From the NCBI GenBank assembly GCA_910587185.1, contig CAJULY010000004.1, forward strand, positions 102,058 through 166,057: a stretch of DNA of 64,000 nucleotides. The letters are read 5' to 3'. Positions 35,754-45,161 of this stretch are shown piece after piece. The notes beneath the pieces are model-generated. The model saw nothing but the letters and a program-made list of their open reading frames with translations. It was not told the DNA's origin and did not search any database. A program made the position numbers and the translations under genes. Source of the stretch: an uncultured Muribaculaceae bacterium (GTDB lineage Bacteria > Bacteroidota > Bacteroidia > Bacteroidales > Muribaculaceae). Each line of letters opens with the position of its first letter. Position 1 is the stretch's first letter.

Positions 35754-35908
35754 TCTTTTAAGAAACTATCATCATCTGAAAAGTGGCCGGATCGAATCAA
35801 ACTATTGGCGCCACACGCCACTAAACCAATCTTATTAATCCCCCGGAAGCAGTCGTTTCAGGCTCGGCCAGCCCTCAGATAACTGCCACCGGAGTATTTA
35901 AATATTAA
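35746..35908 (+). promoter_or_regulatory. Promoter and structured leader of the SNF2-Mod-Res operon
   Basis: The -7 box TACCTTTG (35746-35753) is followed by a ~150-nt leader nearly matched in front of the BcgI-like operon (54706-54866). A hairpin TGGCG-CCACA-CGCCA (35806-35820) becomes TGGCT-GACGA-AGCCA in the other copy, a compensatory base-pair change. A 47-nt block (35849-35895) differs at only two positions. In it GCAGT (35849) can pair with ACTGC (35882), and GGCT (35861) with AGCC (35870). The ATG follows 14 nt later. This looks like a conserved RNA element controlling expression; it matches no riboswitch class I can name. Confidence 0.7.
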
Positions 35909-38824
35909 ATGGAGCTGACCGCAGCGCAACAGAAATATTTCGCCTATTGGCTTACAAGGAGTCTGCCTTCCGACAGTCTCGGTAAGCTCACGGCATCTTT
36001 GCAGGATGCGCAGGTCGATTTGACCCCTCACCAAATCGACGCGGCTCTTTTCGCCTTCAAATCGCCACTCTCAAAAGGAGCAATACTTGCCGACGAGGTG
36101 GGCCTTGGCAAAACCATTGAGGCCGGAATCATTCTCTCGCAGTTTTGGGCTGAACATCGCCGACACCTGCTTATTATTGCTCCGGCTAACCTACGCAAGC
36201 AGTGGGCAGCTGAACTTCAAGAGAAGTTCTTTCTGCCGTCGCGTATTCTTGAAGCCAAAACTTTCAACCGCCATATTGAGGATGGCAATCTAAACCCGTT
36301 CAACTGCGAGGAAATCGTTATTTGCTCATACCAGTTCGCAAAGACAAAAGCCCCATACCTCAAACAGACAAACTGGGATTTGGTGGTTATAGACGAGGCG
36401 CACCGCCTACGCAATGTCTATAAACCCACCAATAAAATTTCCAACACGATAAAGAACGCACTTGCCGACCGCAAAAAAATCCTGCTTACGGCAACGCCTC
36501 TCCAAAACTCGATTCTTGAACTTTACGGTCTGACTACCATTATTGACGATTATGCATTTGGCGATCTCAAAAGTTTCAAGCTGCAGTATAACCGCAATCT
36601 CGACGAGACTGATTATCAGAACTTGCGTCGCCGTCTCGCGCCGCTCTGCAAGCGGACACTGCGTCGTCAAGTTCTTGAATATGTAAGATATACCAAGCGT
36701 ATAGCCATACTACAAGAGTTTTTTCCTACCAGACAGGAACAGGAACTTTATGACCTCGTTTCGGAGTATCTGCAACGTCCGCGCCTATATGCACTGCCAA
36801 ACAGTCAGCGTCAACTTATGACGCTTATACTCCGTAAACTTCTTGCTTCTTCGACCCACGCCATCTATGGCACCCTCTGCGCCCTCATTGAAAAGTTGGA
36901 GGCGAAGTTAAAACGCCAAAGCGTTGAGCAGTCGGATGATGATCTTTTCAAGTATGACTACGAGGACTACGAGAGCGAAACTGAAGAATGGCTTGACGAT
37001 GAAGAAGACGAGGAGGAGCCTGACGAGGACGAAATGCTCTCGCCCGAAGACATCGAGCGCGTCAGACTGGAGATTAAAGATCTCGAAAAGTTCCGCGACC
37101 TCGCTTTCAAGATTAAACGTAACTCAAAAGCCGAACAGCTTTTTGAGGGCTTAAATCAGGGCTTCGCTCAACTTGAAGTCCTCGGCGCACCGAAAAAAGC
37201 TCTCATCTTTACTGAATCACGCCGCACCCAAGACTTCCTGTTTGAACTTCTCGAAAAGAGAGGCTACAAAGGCAAGGTTGTGCTTTTCAATGGTTCAAAC
37301 TCAGACAAACAATCCACCGCCATTTACAAGGCATGGAAAGAAAAGCATAAAGGCACACCGAAGATTACAGGCTCGGCAACAGCCGACAAACGCGCAGCTC
37401 TTGTTGACTACTTCCGCAACGAGGCTACTATTATGATTGCGACCGAAGCAGCCGCCGAGGGTATCAATCTTCAGTTCTGTTCGCTTGTAGTCAACTACGA
37501 TATGCCGTGGAATCCGCAGCGTATAGAACAGCGCATCGGACGTTGCCACCGCTACGGTCAAAATTTCGATGTCGTTGTTATCAACTTTCTCAATAAAGCC
37601 AATGCCGCTGATGTTCGCGTTTATGAATTGCTCGACCAAAAGTTTCAGCTTTTCAGCGGAGTGTTCGGCGCTTCCGACGAAGTTCTCGGAGCAATCGGCA
37701 ATGGCGTTGATTTTGAGAAGCGCATAGCGCAGATATATCAACTATGCCGCTCGCCCAAAGAAATTAAAGAGGCTTTCGACGCATTGCAAGAGGAACTGCA
37801 AGAGCAGATTTCCGACAAGATGCTCAAAGCACGCACAACTCTTTTGGAGAACTTCGATGAATCAGTAAAGCAGAAACTTCGCAGCGACCTTGCAGAAACA
37901 CGCGACAATCTCAATCAATTCGAGCAGATCCTTTGGCAACTCACTCGAAGCTACCTTGCCGACCAAGCCGACTTCAACGATGCCGACCATTCGTTTGTCG
38001 TTCACCCGTTTGTCGATAACGGAGCTGTTAGTTGGTATCGCCGTTTCCCCGGCGAATATAAGATGGTAAGCTCCGAGCAGCGGCGCACAACCAAGTTGCC
38101 CGAAGGTGTACGCCCTTACAGAATTGGCGACCCTCTCGCTCAATATATGCTCACCGGACTTAAAGCCGAGCCCGGAACCCTCTCGGAAGTTACGCTCGAT
38201 TATAGTAACTCACCGCTCAATGTTGCTTTTATTAAGCAGCTTGTCGGTCAGTCGGGTTGGCTCACTGTTGAGCAGCTTACCATCGACTCTTTCGAGAAAG
38301 AGGATATTCTTCTACACGCTTGCATCACTGACAAGGGCGAAACCATCCCACCCGATATTGCCGAGTATATGCTTCGATTGCCCGGCACGGAAGATCCGCT
38401 GACTGCGGAACTATCCGAGGCGACTGCCGCTGCTCTCGCTGATGCAATTACTACCCAACGTGCAGAAATTACCGCCGCAAACGCCGAGCGCAATAATTCT
38501 TTCTTCGAGGAAGAAATGGAAAAACTCGACAACTGGGCTGAGGACGTAAAGGCCGGACTTGAAAAGGAACTGCGCGACATCGACGCTGAAATCAAGCTCC
38601 GCAAAAGCGAGAGCAAAAAGACTTCGCGCCTTGATGAAAAGGTTCGTCTGCAACGCCTTATCAAAGACCTTGAAAAGCGTCGCAGTGAAAAACGCCTCAA
38701 TCTTTATCAAGCCCAAGATGATGTTGACGAGAAGAAAGAAACCCTTATCGCCAAAGTTGAAGCAATGCTCGCCCAAAAGATTGAGCAAACCAAATTAATA
38801 ACCTTTCATTGGAGGATTGTATAA
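35909..38824 (+). CDS. SNF2-family helicase of a type III-like restriction system
   Basis: This 971-aa Superfamily 2 ATPase has motif I 'ADEVGLGKTIEAG' (~61-73), motif II 'VIDEAHRLRN' (~159-168) and motif III 'LLTATPLQN'. The C-terminal helicase core includes 'GINLQFCSLVVNYDMPWN' and the arginine finger region 'RIEQRIGRCHRYGQ' (~542-556). A very acidic insert lies near residues 350-375, and a coiled-coil, charge-rich C-terminus follows. It probably translocates on DNA for the Mod/Res enzymes encoded downstream. Its stop shares a base with the next start (TAATG). Confidence 0.85.
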   Translation: MELTAAQQKYFAYWLTRSLPSDSLGKLTASLQDAQVDLTPHQIDAALFAFKSPLSKGAILADEVGLGKTIEAGIILSQFWAEHRRHLLIIAPANLRKQWAAELQEKFFLPSRILEAKTFNRHIEDGNLNPFNCEEIVICSYQFAKTKAPYLKQTNWDLVVIDEAHRLRNVYKPTNKISNTIKNALADRKKILLTATPLQNSILELYGLTTIIDDYAFGDLKSFKLQYNRNLDETDYQNLRRRLAPLCKRTLRRQVLEYVRYTKRIAILQEFFPTRQEQELYDLVSEYLQRPRLYALPNSQRQLMTLILRKLLASSTHAIYGTLCALIEKLEAKLKRQSVEQSDDDLFKYDYEDYESETEEWLDDEEDEEEPDEDEMLSPEDIERVRLEIKDLEKFRDLAFKIKRNSKAEQLFEGLNQGFAQLEVLGAPKKALIFTESRRTQDFLFELLEKRGYKGKVVLFNGSNSDKQSTAIYKAWKEKHKGTPKITGSATADKRAALVDYFRNEATIMIATEAAAEGINLQFCSLVVNYDMPWNPQRIEQRIGRCHRYGQNFDVVVINFLNKANAADVRVYELLDQKFQLFSGVFGASDEVLGAIGNGVDFEKRIAQIYQLCRSPKEIKEAFDALQEELQEQISDKMLKARTTLLENFDESVKQKLRSDLAETRDNLNQFEQILWQLTRSYLADQADFNDADHSFVVHPFVDNGAVSWYRRFPGEYKMVSSEQRRTTKLPEGVRPYRIGDPLAQYMLTGLKAEPGTLSEVTLDYSNSPLNVAFIKQLVGQSGWLTVEQLTIDSFEKEDILLHACITDKGETIPPDIAEYMLRLPGTEDPLTAELSEATAAALADAITTQRAEITAANAERNNSFFEEEMEKLDNWAEDVKAGLEKELRDIDAEIKLRKSESKKTSRLDEKVRLQRLIKDLEKRRSEKRLNLYQAQDDVDEKKETLIAKVEAMLAQKIEQTKLITFHWRIV

Positions 38825-39642
38825 TGAGGCTAAAGAATTTCAAAATAAAACACAACCTTTTAGATTTCACTTTGGCTGACATACAGAATGAGACTTTTGA
38901 AGTTACTAAAGAATCTCTTGTAGCCTATTGGAAATTTATTGAATTATCGGATAAAATTAATCAAGGAAACTATTCAATAAACAACATATCAGCCGTTTCA
39001 GATAGCATCGCTTTTTTTAACGTTTGTAACGCGATACTTTCTTACCAATCATGTTATGACTATTTTTTACAAATTCTTTTATTTGGATTCGGATTTAATT
39101 CTGATTTCCATACATCAAAGGAGTATAGAAAATTGATTAAAGATGAATGCCGTTTATCAACTTTCGATCATAAAGAAATTGATGGTATCAAAGAACAAAT
39201 AAAGATAGACAGTCAATTTACTAAGGATTTGAATTTGTTTTCTTTATCGAATGAAGAATTTTGTAAATTTTATTCTCAATTTAAAAATTACTATGATTTT
39301 AGAAATCATAATAAATACGGTATTGCTGAATGGGCTAATTGTATAAAGCATCAAGGAGGTTTTATAACTGAAGAATTATATAACTCACATCGTTCTCATA
39401 ATCTTCTATTCCAATCGGCAGATAGTTCAGAGAGTTTTTCATCAGAAGCAATTTATGCTCATTTGCCTTCAATTTCAGAAATTCTGACAAGACTTTTCTG
39501 GCAAAATGAGAAAATTGTGGAAATATCAAATTGGCTATATGAAACGTTTTATCCAATTCGTAAGATTGAGGCTTTTCATACGTATTATCTCCCTAAGGAC
39601 AAAATAATGTTAACGAAAAATGGCACAGAACAAGATAAATAA
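38824..39642 (+). CDS. Unknown AT-rich protein inside the restriction operon
   Basis: This 272-aa cytoplasmic, mostly helical protein belongs to no family I recognise. It is visibly more AT-rich than its neighbours, suggesting separate acquisition. A segment 'YYDFRNHNKYGIAEWANCIK' followed by 'HQGG' has the RN...KH spacing seen in some HEPN-like proteins; this is weak evidence. It overlaps the SNF2 stop by 1 bp and runs 23 bp into the Mod gene, so it is translationally coupled to both. In related loci this slot often holds a small accessory gene. Possible roles are an accessory subunit, immunity factor or a HEPN RNase. Confidence 0.7.
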   Translation: MRLKNFKIKHNLLDFTLADIQNETFEVTKESLVAYWKFIELSDKINQGNYSINNISAVSDSIAFFNVCNAILSYQSCYDYFLQILLFGFGFNSDFHTSKEYRKLIKDECRLSTFDHKEIDGIKEQIKIDSQFTKDLNLFSLSNEEFCKFYSQFKNYYDFRNHNKYGIAEWANCIKHQGGFITEELYNSHRSHNLLFQSADSSESFSSEAIYAHLPSISEILTRLFWQNEKIVEISNWLYETFYPIRKIEAFHTYYLPKDKIMLTKNGTEQDK

Positions 39643-41308
39643 ACTGGAATTGACGTGGATTGGCAAGGAGGACGAGCCGCTTGCCATAGAGCCACGTTTG
39701 CTCCTTGACACCCCAGAATATAGTTTTGGGGAGGTCGAAACCGGTACGCTTCCCAATGGGAAGCCATGGCCGGGCAATATGCTAATTCACGGCGACAATC
39801 TTCTTGCACTCCGCGCACTCATTGATACATTTGAGAATCAAGTCAAATGTATCTATATCGACCCTCCATATAACACTGGTAATGCGTTTACGCATTACGA
39901 TGATGGGCTGGAACACTCCATTTGGCTCTCACTTATGCGAGAGCGATTGACACTTCTGCATAAGTTACTTAAGCCGGAAGGTTCCATTTGGATTTCCATA
40001 GACGCAGACGAAAGCCATTATCTTAAAGTGCTATGCGACGAAGTGTTTGGGCGCAGAAACTTCGTTGATGAAGTTATTTGGCAACGGTCATATTCGCCTA
40101 TCAATCTCAAAAAAACGCTTTCCCGATGCCATGATACTATACTTGTTTATACCAAGGAACGTACAGACAAGTTTGAATTGAATCGTCTGCCCCGTAGTGC
40201 GGAGGCAAACGACAGATATAAAAATCCTGATAACGACCCTCGCGGAATCTGGAAAGCAGGAGATTTATCAGTTGGACCTGCTGTGCAAGAAAACATTTAT
40301 CCTATTACTACTCCTTCGGGGCGTGTTTGCTATCCCCCCGAGGGATATTCATGGCGACTTAATAAAGAACGATTCCAAGAATACGTTGATGATAATAGAA
40401 TATGGTTCGGACCTGACGGCAATAATGTTCCGGCGATAAAGCGATTCATCACAGAGGTCAAGGATGGTATCGTAGCTATGACCTTTTGGCCGTATCAAGA
40501 AGTTGGTCATAATCAGGATGCGAAAAAAGAGATTAAAGCTCTAAACTTCGAGTCTATCTTTGATACTCCTAAACCAGAAAAGTTGATTGAACGTATTCTT
40601 ATTTTGGGTTCTAACCCCGGGGACATCGTTCTTGACAGCTTCCTTGGATCTGGAACTACGTCAGCAGTCGCTCATAAGATGGGGCGCAGATGGATAGGAG
40701 TGGAACTTGGCGACCACGCTTACACTCATAGCGCAGTCCGCATGAAAAAAGTTATAGAGGGCGAGCAAGGGGGCATCTCAAAGGCTGTAAATTGGCAAGG
40801 TGGTGGCGGCTTTAAGTTCTATGAACTTGCACCGAGCCTTCTAAATAAGGACAAATACGGCAACCTTGTAATCAACAAGGATTACAATGCTGATATGCTT
40901 GCCGCTGCAATGGCTAAGCATCAGGGCTTCACCTACTCGCCCGACGCTGAAATGTATTGGATACAAGGCCATAGTTCGGAGCACGACTTCATCTTCACCA
41001 CAACCCAACTGATTACAGCCGAAATGCTCGAAACCATTCACGACCAGTTAGGTGAAGATGAATCGCTACTTATCTGCTGCACTAAGTTCCAACCTGAGTG
41101 CCGCAACAAATTCCCGAATATCACCATCAAGAAAATCCCCAAAGTTCTCCTTGACACCTGCGAGTTCGACCGCGACGATTATTCCCTCAACATCGTGTCA
41201 GTACCTGACATCGACAACGAAGAATGGGAAGACACGGAACTTAATGATAATCCAATGTCCGATAGTGAATCTGAACAGTCAGAGGAACCAAATCTTTTCA
41301 ATCTATGA
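39620..41308 (+). CDS. Type III restriction system DNA adenine methyltransferase (Mod)
   Basis: This 562-aa beta-class N6-adenine methyltransferase has motif IV 'YIDPPYNTGN' (~79-88) before motif I 'DSFLGSGTTSAVAHKMGRRW' (~337-356), the order that defines the beta class. The N-terminal 'LELTWIGKEDEPLAIEPRLL' is typical of Mod proteins encoded beside SNF2 helicases. It modifies and recognises the target sequence, probably in complex with Res. It overlaps the upstream gene by 23 bp and the DUF1016 gene by 4 bp. Confidence 0.93.
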   Translation: MAQNKINKLELTWIGKEDEPLAIEPRLLLDTPEYSFGEVETGTLPNGKPWPGNMLIHGDNLLALRALIDTFENQVKCIYIDPPYNTGNAFTHYDDGLEHSIWLSLMRERLTLLHKLLKPEGSIWISIDADESHYLKVLCDEVFGRRNFVDEVIWQRSYSPINLKKTLSRCHDTILVYTKERTDKFELNRLPRSAEANDRYKNPDNDPRGIWKAGDLSVGPAVQENIYPITTPSGRVCYPPEGYSWRLNKERFQEYVDDNRIWFGPDGNNVPAIKRFITEVKDGIVAMTFWPYQEVGHNQDAKKEIKALNFESIFDTPKPEKLIERILILGSNPGDIVLDSFLGSGTTSAVAHKMGRRWIGVELGDHAYTHSAVRMKKVIEGEQGGISKAVNWQGGGGFKFYELAPSLLNKDKYGNLVINKDYNADMLAAAMAKHQGFTYSPDAEMYWIQGHSSEHDFIFTTTQLITAEMLETIHDQLGEDESLLICCTKFQPECRNKFPNITIKKIPKVLLDTCEFDRDDYSLNIVSVPDIDNEEWEDTELNDNPMSDSESEQSEEPNLFNL

Positions 41309-42360
41309 GCAAACTGATTCTTGATAAAGATTATACTGACTGGGTGGCTGATTTATCCAAGCGATACCGTTCATCGCAGATCAAAGCCGCAATATCAGTC
41401 AATGAGGAATTACTGAAATTCTACTGGTCTTTGGGTCATGATATAGTAGAGCGTCAGGAGGAAAACAAATATGGTCGGGGATTCTTCAATACTCTCAGCC
41501 GTGACCTGAAAGCCATATTACCGGAAGCCAAAGGTCTGTCGGTTAATAATCTATATTACATTCGTCAGTTTTATCAGATGTATTCTTCAATTTCCCCACA
41601 AGTTGAGGGGAAATCTGCATCTACAAATACCCCACAAGTTGGGGGAATTTTATTCAAACTCCCATGGGGGCATCATAGATTGCTGATTGACAAATATTTC
41701 AATCGGCCGGATATTGCGCTCTTTTATGTTAAGGAATGTATAGAAAAAGGATGGTCAAGAGCTGTGCTTGACCATATGCTTGACACAAGCTTACATTTGC
41801 GTCAAGGAAATGCTGTCAGCAATTTCAATACACAGTTACCACAACCTGCCGGTGAACTTGCCCAAGAGCTGACCAAGGATCCCTATATATTCGACTTCGT
41901 AAATCTGACGGAATCCTATAAGGAGAGAGAACTTAAAGACGCCTTACTTTCTGAGATTACCCGATTCCTTCTGGAATTGGGCGAAGGTTTTGCATATGTA
42001 GGGAAAGAATACCGTCTGAAAGTAGGCGATACAGAACAGTTCACCGACCTGCTGTTTTACAATCTTAAATTACGTTGTTACTGCGTGATTGAGGTCAAGG
42101 TAACAAAATTTGAGCCGGGGCATCTCGGACAACTCGGCACTTATGTGACAGCAGTCAACCATCTGTTGAAAACAGAGCAAGACAATCCAACGATAGGCCT
42201 GCTCGTCTGCAAGACCAAGGATAATGTGCTGGCTCAATATTCATTGGAGGGATACAATCTACCTATTGGCATTTCCCAATATCAGCTCGAAAGACTATTG
42301 CCGGAGAATTTCAAGAGCACCTTACCTACAATAGAAGAAATTGAATCAAAGCTAAAATAA
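41305..42360 (+). CDS. DUF1016 / YhcG-like PD-(D/E)xK nuclease-domain protein
   Basis: This 351-aa protein has an N-terminal DUF1016_N helical domain ('KAAISVNEELLKFYWSLGHD', 'SVNNLYYIRQFYQMYS'). Its C-terminal PD-(D/E)xK domain has the core 'FTDLLFYNLKLRCYCVIEVK' (D...ExK) and 'HLGQLGTYVTAVNHLL'. YhcG-like proteins are frequently embedded in restriction operons and may add a nuclease activity. It overlaps Mod by 4 bp and ends 9 bp before Res, so it belongs to the operon. Confidence 0.9.
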   Translation: MSKLILDKDYTDWVADLSKRYRSSQIKAAISVNEELLKFYWSLGHDIVERQEENKYGRGFFNTLSRDLKAILPEAKGLSVNNLYYIRQFYQMYSSISPQVEGKSASTNTPQVGGILFKLPWGHHRLLIDKYFNRPDIALFYVKECIEKGWSRAVLDHMLDTSLHLRQGNAVSNFNTQLPQPAGELAQELTKDPYIFDFVNLTESYKERELKDALLSEITRFLLELGEGFAYVGKEYRLKVGDTEQFTDLLFYNLKLRCYCVIEVKVTKFEPGHLGQLGTYVTAVNHLLKTEQDNPTIGLLVCKTKDNVLAQYSLEGYNLPIGISQYQLERLLPENFKSTLPTIEEIESKLK

Positions 42361-42369
42361 AGCGACACT

Positions 42370-45072
42370 ATGGATTCACAGACTAACTACATACGTCAAA
42401 GGCTATCACTTCGCAAACCGCTGGCGAAAGCACTTGAACTGACGGCAAGAATAACGGATAAACTCTCGTTGAAAAAGCCACCGACTGACCCGGATATGCT
42501 CGAAATGTTCATCGCGGCTGAGCTTGCAAAGGTAAAATCTATCGTGTCGACGGTCAAAGGTTTTGACCGGGACTTCCCTTCGCTTGCTTTTTCCATCGCC
42601 ACCGGCATTGGGAAAACACGACTGATGGGCGCAATCATTGCATATCTATACCTCAAAAAAGGAATCAAGCACTTCTTTGTTCTCGCTCCTAATCTTACGC
42701 TCTACGAAAAGTTGATAAAGGACTTCGGCGACGAATCATATTCAAAATATGTTTTCAAGGGCATAAGCGAATTTGTCGGTAAACCGCCGAGAATAGTTAC
42801 CGGGGAGAATTACAATGAGCGCACCGGCAGTCTGTTCTCTGATATTGAAATCAATATATTCAATATTTCTAAATTCAACAAAGATAGCAAGGAGAACACA
42901 AAAGGGCTGCCCCGTATGCGTCGTCTATCCGAATATCTCGGACAATCGTATTTCGACTACCTTGCTTCACTCCCGGACCTCGTTATTCTTATGGACGAGG
43001 CACACCGCTATCACGGCGATGCCTCTAAAAAAGCCATAAATGAACTTCGTCCGATACTTGGTTTTGAAATGACGGCTACACCCTTCGATGAAAAGGGGAA
43101 AGCATTTAAGAATATTGTGTTGGAATACAACCTTGCCGAAGCACTCGATGATGGTCTTTACGTCAAAAATCCGGCAATCGCCAAGGCTCGCAATTTCAAC
43201 AAAGACAATTACACTCCGGACGAGGTAGAAATTATCAAGCTTGAAGACGGAATTACCTGTCATGAGCGAACAAAGCTCGCCATAGAGATGTATGCCAAGC
43301 AGAATGGGCTGCCCGTTGTCAAACCATTCATTCTCGTGGCTTGTCGTGATATCAACCACGCCAAGTCAGTCGAGGAGTTACTGCAAAGCGACCGCATTTA
43401 TCACGGAGCATACAAGGGTAAGGTATTACGCATTGACAGTAGTTCTAAAAAGGACGAAGACATCGAACGTCAATTTCTCGCTCTCGAATCGACCGACAAT
43501 GAAATAGAAATTGTCGTACACGTCAATATGCTCAAAGAGGGCTGGGACGTGAACAATCTTTATACGATTATCCCCCTCCGCGCTTCAAATGCGGCTATAC
43601 TTATCGAGCAGACTATCGGACGTGGCTTGCGTTTGCCTTACGGCGGACAACGCACCGGCAATAAGGACGTTGACACGCTTACTGTTATCGCACATGATAA
43701 TTTCCAAAAAGTTATCGACGAAGCCAACAAGGGCAATTCGCTTCTCAAACGAGTTTCTTTTATTGAGCTTGAAGATCGTGACGAAAGAGACCAAGGCGGT
43801 CGGGTGGAAACCACTCCGACATCAACAGAACAAAAAATCCAGAAGCAGATTGAAAAGGTCAAAGGAGAAATCAGCGAAAAGTCGAAGCAGTATGTAACCC
43901 AGGTTGGCAAAGCCGTTGAATCTGCTATTTCCAACATCGCCGCCGAAGGCGTTGTTTCTTTTGGTGACCTCCAAAAGAAAGAGGTCAAACAGAAACTCCG
44001 CGAAAAAGCTATCGCAACTATCAAGGAGAGTGTCAAGGATAGCCTTTTCGCCGAACAAGATGCCGCCGAACAAATTGCACAGGTCGATGAAGTTATCAAT
44101 ATTGTTGTCGAGGACTACAAAAATAATGTTATCGAGATACCGCGCATCGTTGTTGAACAGCAGAACGTCAAGGCTATCTTTGAGGATTTCGACCTTGACA
44201 CCTCCAACGGCTATAATCTCGATGAACTGCATCGCGAAATTATCCGTCAAGGTCTGCATGATTCTACTGACTTCGAGGTTATCGCCGGTAAATCCGGTAG
44301 CTCAAAACGACCTGCTGTCGAACAGCTTATTACTTCGCTTATCGACTTTGACGATGTGGACTATGACGAGGTTTCAGACCTGCTTTATAAACTTGTCGGT
44401 CAAGCCGTCAATGCTATCCGCAACAATGCTCCCAGCATCACCGACGATGATTTGAATGAACGTGTTCACGCTTTCAAACAAAGTCTTGCAGACAACATTT
44501 ATAAGCAGATGAAAGAGCACTACCGTATTATTCCGGGTGAGTTCAAAATCAATAAGGTTCTTCCTTTCTCCAAAATCCTAGATCAACAAATTATTGTCAA
44601 CAACTGGGGTACATTAGATTTTCATGAGCCTGTACCGACTCAGAAATCAACCGTTGTTAAGTTTGTTTATGTAGGCTTCAAAAAATCTTATTACACCAAA
44701 TATCGTTTCGACAGTTCCACCGAGCTGGATTTTTCATTCATTCTCGAAACCAACGACGAGGTGCTTAAATGGATTCGCCCCGTACCCAATCAGTTCAATA
44801 TCTACTGGTCGAGCGGAGCGAAGAAATATGAGCCGGATTTCATTGTGGAAACTGCAGATGCTATCTATATGTGCGAAACCAAGGCGGCTAATGATGTCTA
44901 TAATCCGGACGTACTGGCTAAAGCAGAAGCCGCCAGCGAGTTCTGCCGCCGAGCTTCCGAGTTTACTGCACAAAACGGTGGCAAACCCTGGCACTACATC
45001 ATAATTCCGCACACTCTCGTTGACCGCTCCTACTCTTTCAACTACATTCTACAACAATCTAAACTCAAATAG
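42370..45072 (+). CDS. Type III restriction enzyme helicase-nuclease (Res)
   Basis: This 900-aa SF2 helicase-nuclease has Walker A 'ATGIGKTRLMG' (~77-87), DEAH box 'LMDEAHRYHGD' (~204-214) and motif VI 'IEQTIGRGLRLPYGG'. A coiled-coil middle leads to a C-terminal PD-(D/E)xK nuclease, 'YEPDFIVETADAIYMCETKA' (~818-838). It cleaves DNA when the Mod partner meets unmethylated sites. It is the last intact gene of the operon. A rhuM 5' fragment begins immediately after its stop codon. Confidence 0.92.
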   Translation: MDSQTNYIRQRLSLRKPLAKALELTARITDKLSLKKPPTDPDMLEMFIAAELAKVKSIVSTVKGFDRDFPSLAFSIATGIGKTRLMGAIIAYLYLKKGIKHFFVLAPNLTLYEKLIKDFGDESYSKYVFKGISEFVGKPPRIVTGENYNERTGSLFSDIEINIFNISKFNKDSKENTKGLPRMRRLSEYLGQSYFDYLASLPDLVILMDEAHRYHGDASKKAINELRPILGFEMTATPFDEKGKAFKNIVLEYNLAEALDDGLYVKNPAIAKARNFNKDNYTPDEVEIIKLEDGITCHERTKLAIEMYAKQNGLPVVKPFILVACRDINHAKSVEELLQSDRIYHGAYKGKVLRIDSSSKKDEDIERQFLALESTDNEIEIVVHVNMLKEGWDVNNLYTIIPLRASNAAILIEQTIGRGLRLPYGGQRTGNKDVDTLTVIAHDNFQKVIDEANKGNSLLKRVSFIELEDRDERDQGGRVETTPTSTEQKIQKQIEKVKGEISEKSKQYVTQVGKAVESAISNIAAEGVVSFGDLQKKEVKQKLREKAIATIKESVKDSLFAEQDAAEQIAQVDEVINIVVEDYKNNVIEIPRIVVEQQNVKAIFEDFDLDTSNGYNLDELHREIIRQGLHDSTDFEVIAGKSGSSKRPAVEQLITSLIDFDDVDYDEVSDLLYKLVGQAVNAIRNNAPSITDDDLNERVHAFKQSLADNIYKQMKEHYRIIPGEFKINKVLPFSKILDQQIIVNNWGTLDFHEPVPTQKSTVVKFVYVGFKKSYYTKYRFDSSTELDFSFILETNDEVLKWIRPVPNQFNIYWSSGAKKYEPDFIVETADAIYMCETKAANDVYNPDVLAKAEAASEFCRRASEFTAQNGGKPWHYIIIPHTLVDRSYSFNYILQQSKLK

Positions 45073-45137
45073 TGGATAACGGACAAATTATATTATTTCA
45101 GACGCAGGGTGGTGAGATGAAAATTGAAAGAGTCTGA
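45067..45137 (+). pseudogene. rhuM 5'-end fragment
   Basis: About 20 codons after the Res stop ('DNGQIILFQTQGGEMKIE', GTG in place of the start codon) match the beginning of the RhuM gene at 61580. The frame then stops at a TGA. Only the 5' end remains. RhuM-type genes often follow type III Res genes, so this is probably the scar of a lost companion gene or of recombination at rhuM. Confidence 0.82.
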
Positions 45138-45161
45138 CAAACGTATAGGCGCTACGATGGT

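Noticed and set aside
35849..35895. Known SAM, THF or preQ1 riboswitch in the leader
   Set aside because: None of the conserved cores I know for these classes is present, so no class is named.
35909..45072. Assignment of the operon to DISARM or BREX
   Set aside because: No DUF1998 proteins, PLD nuclease, PglZ phosphatase or BrxC-like ATPase; Mod and Res are clearly of type III kind.
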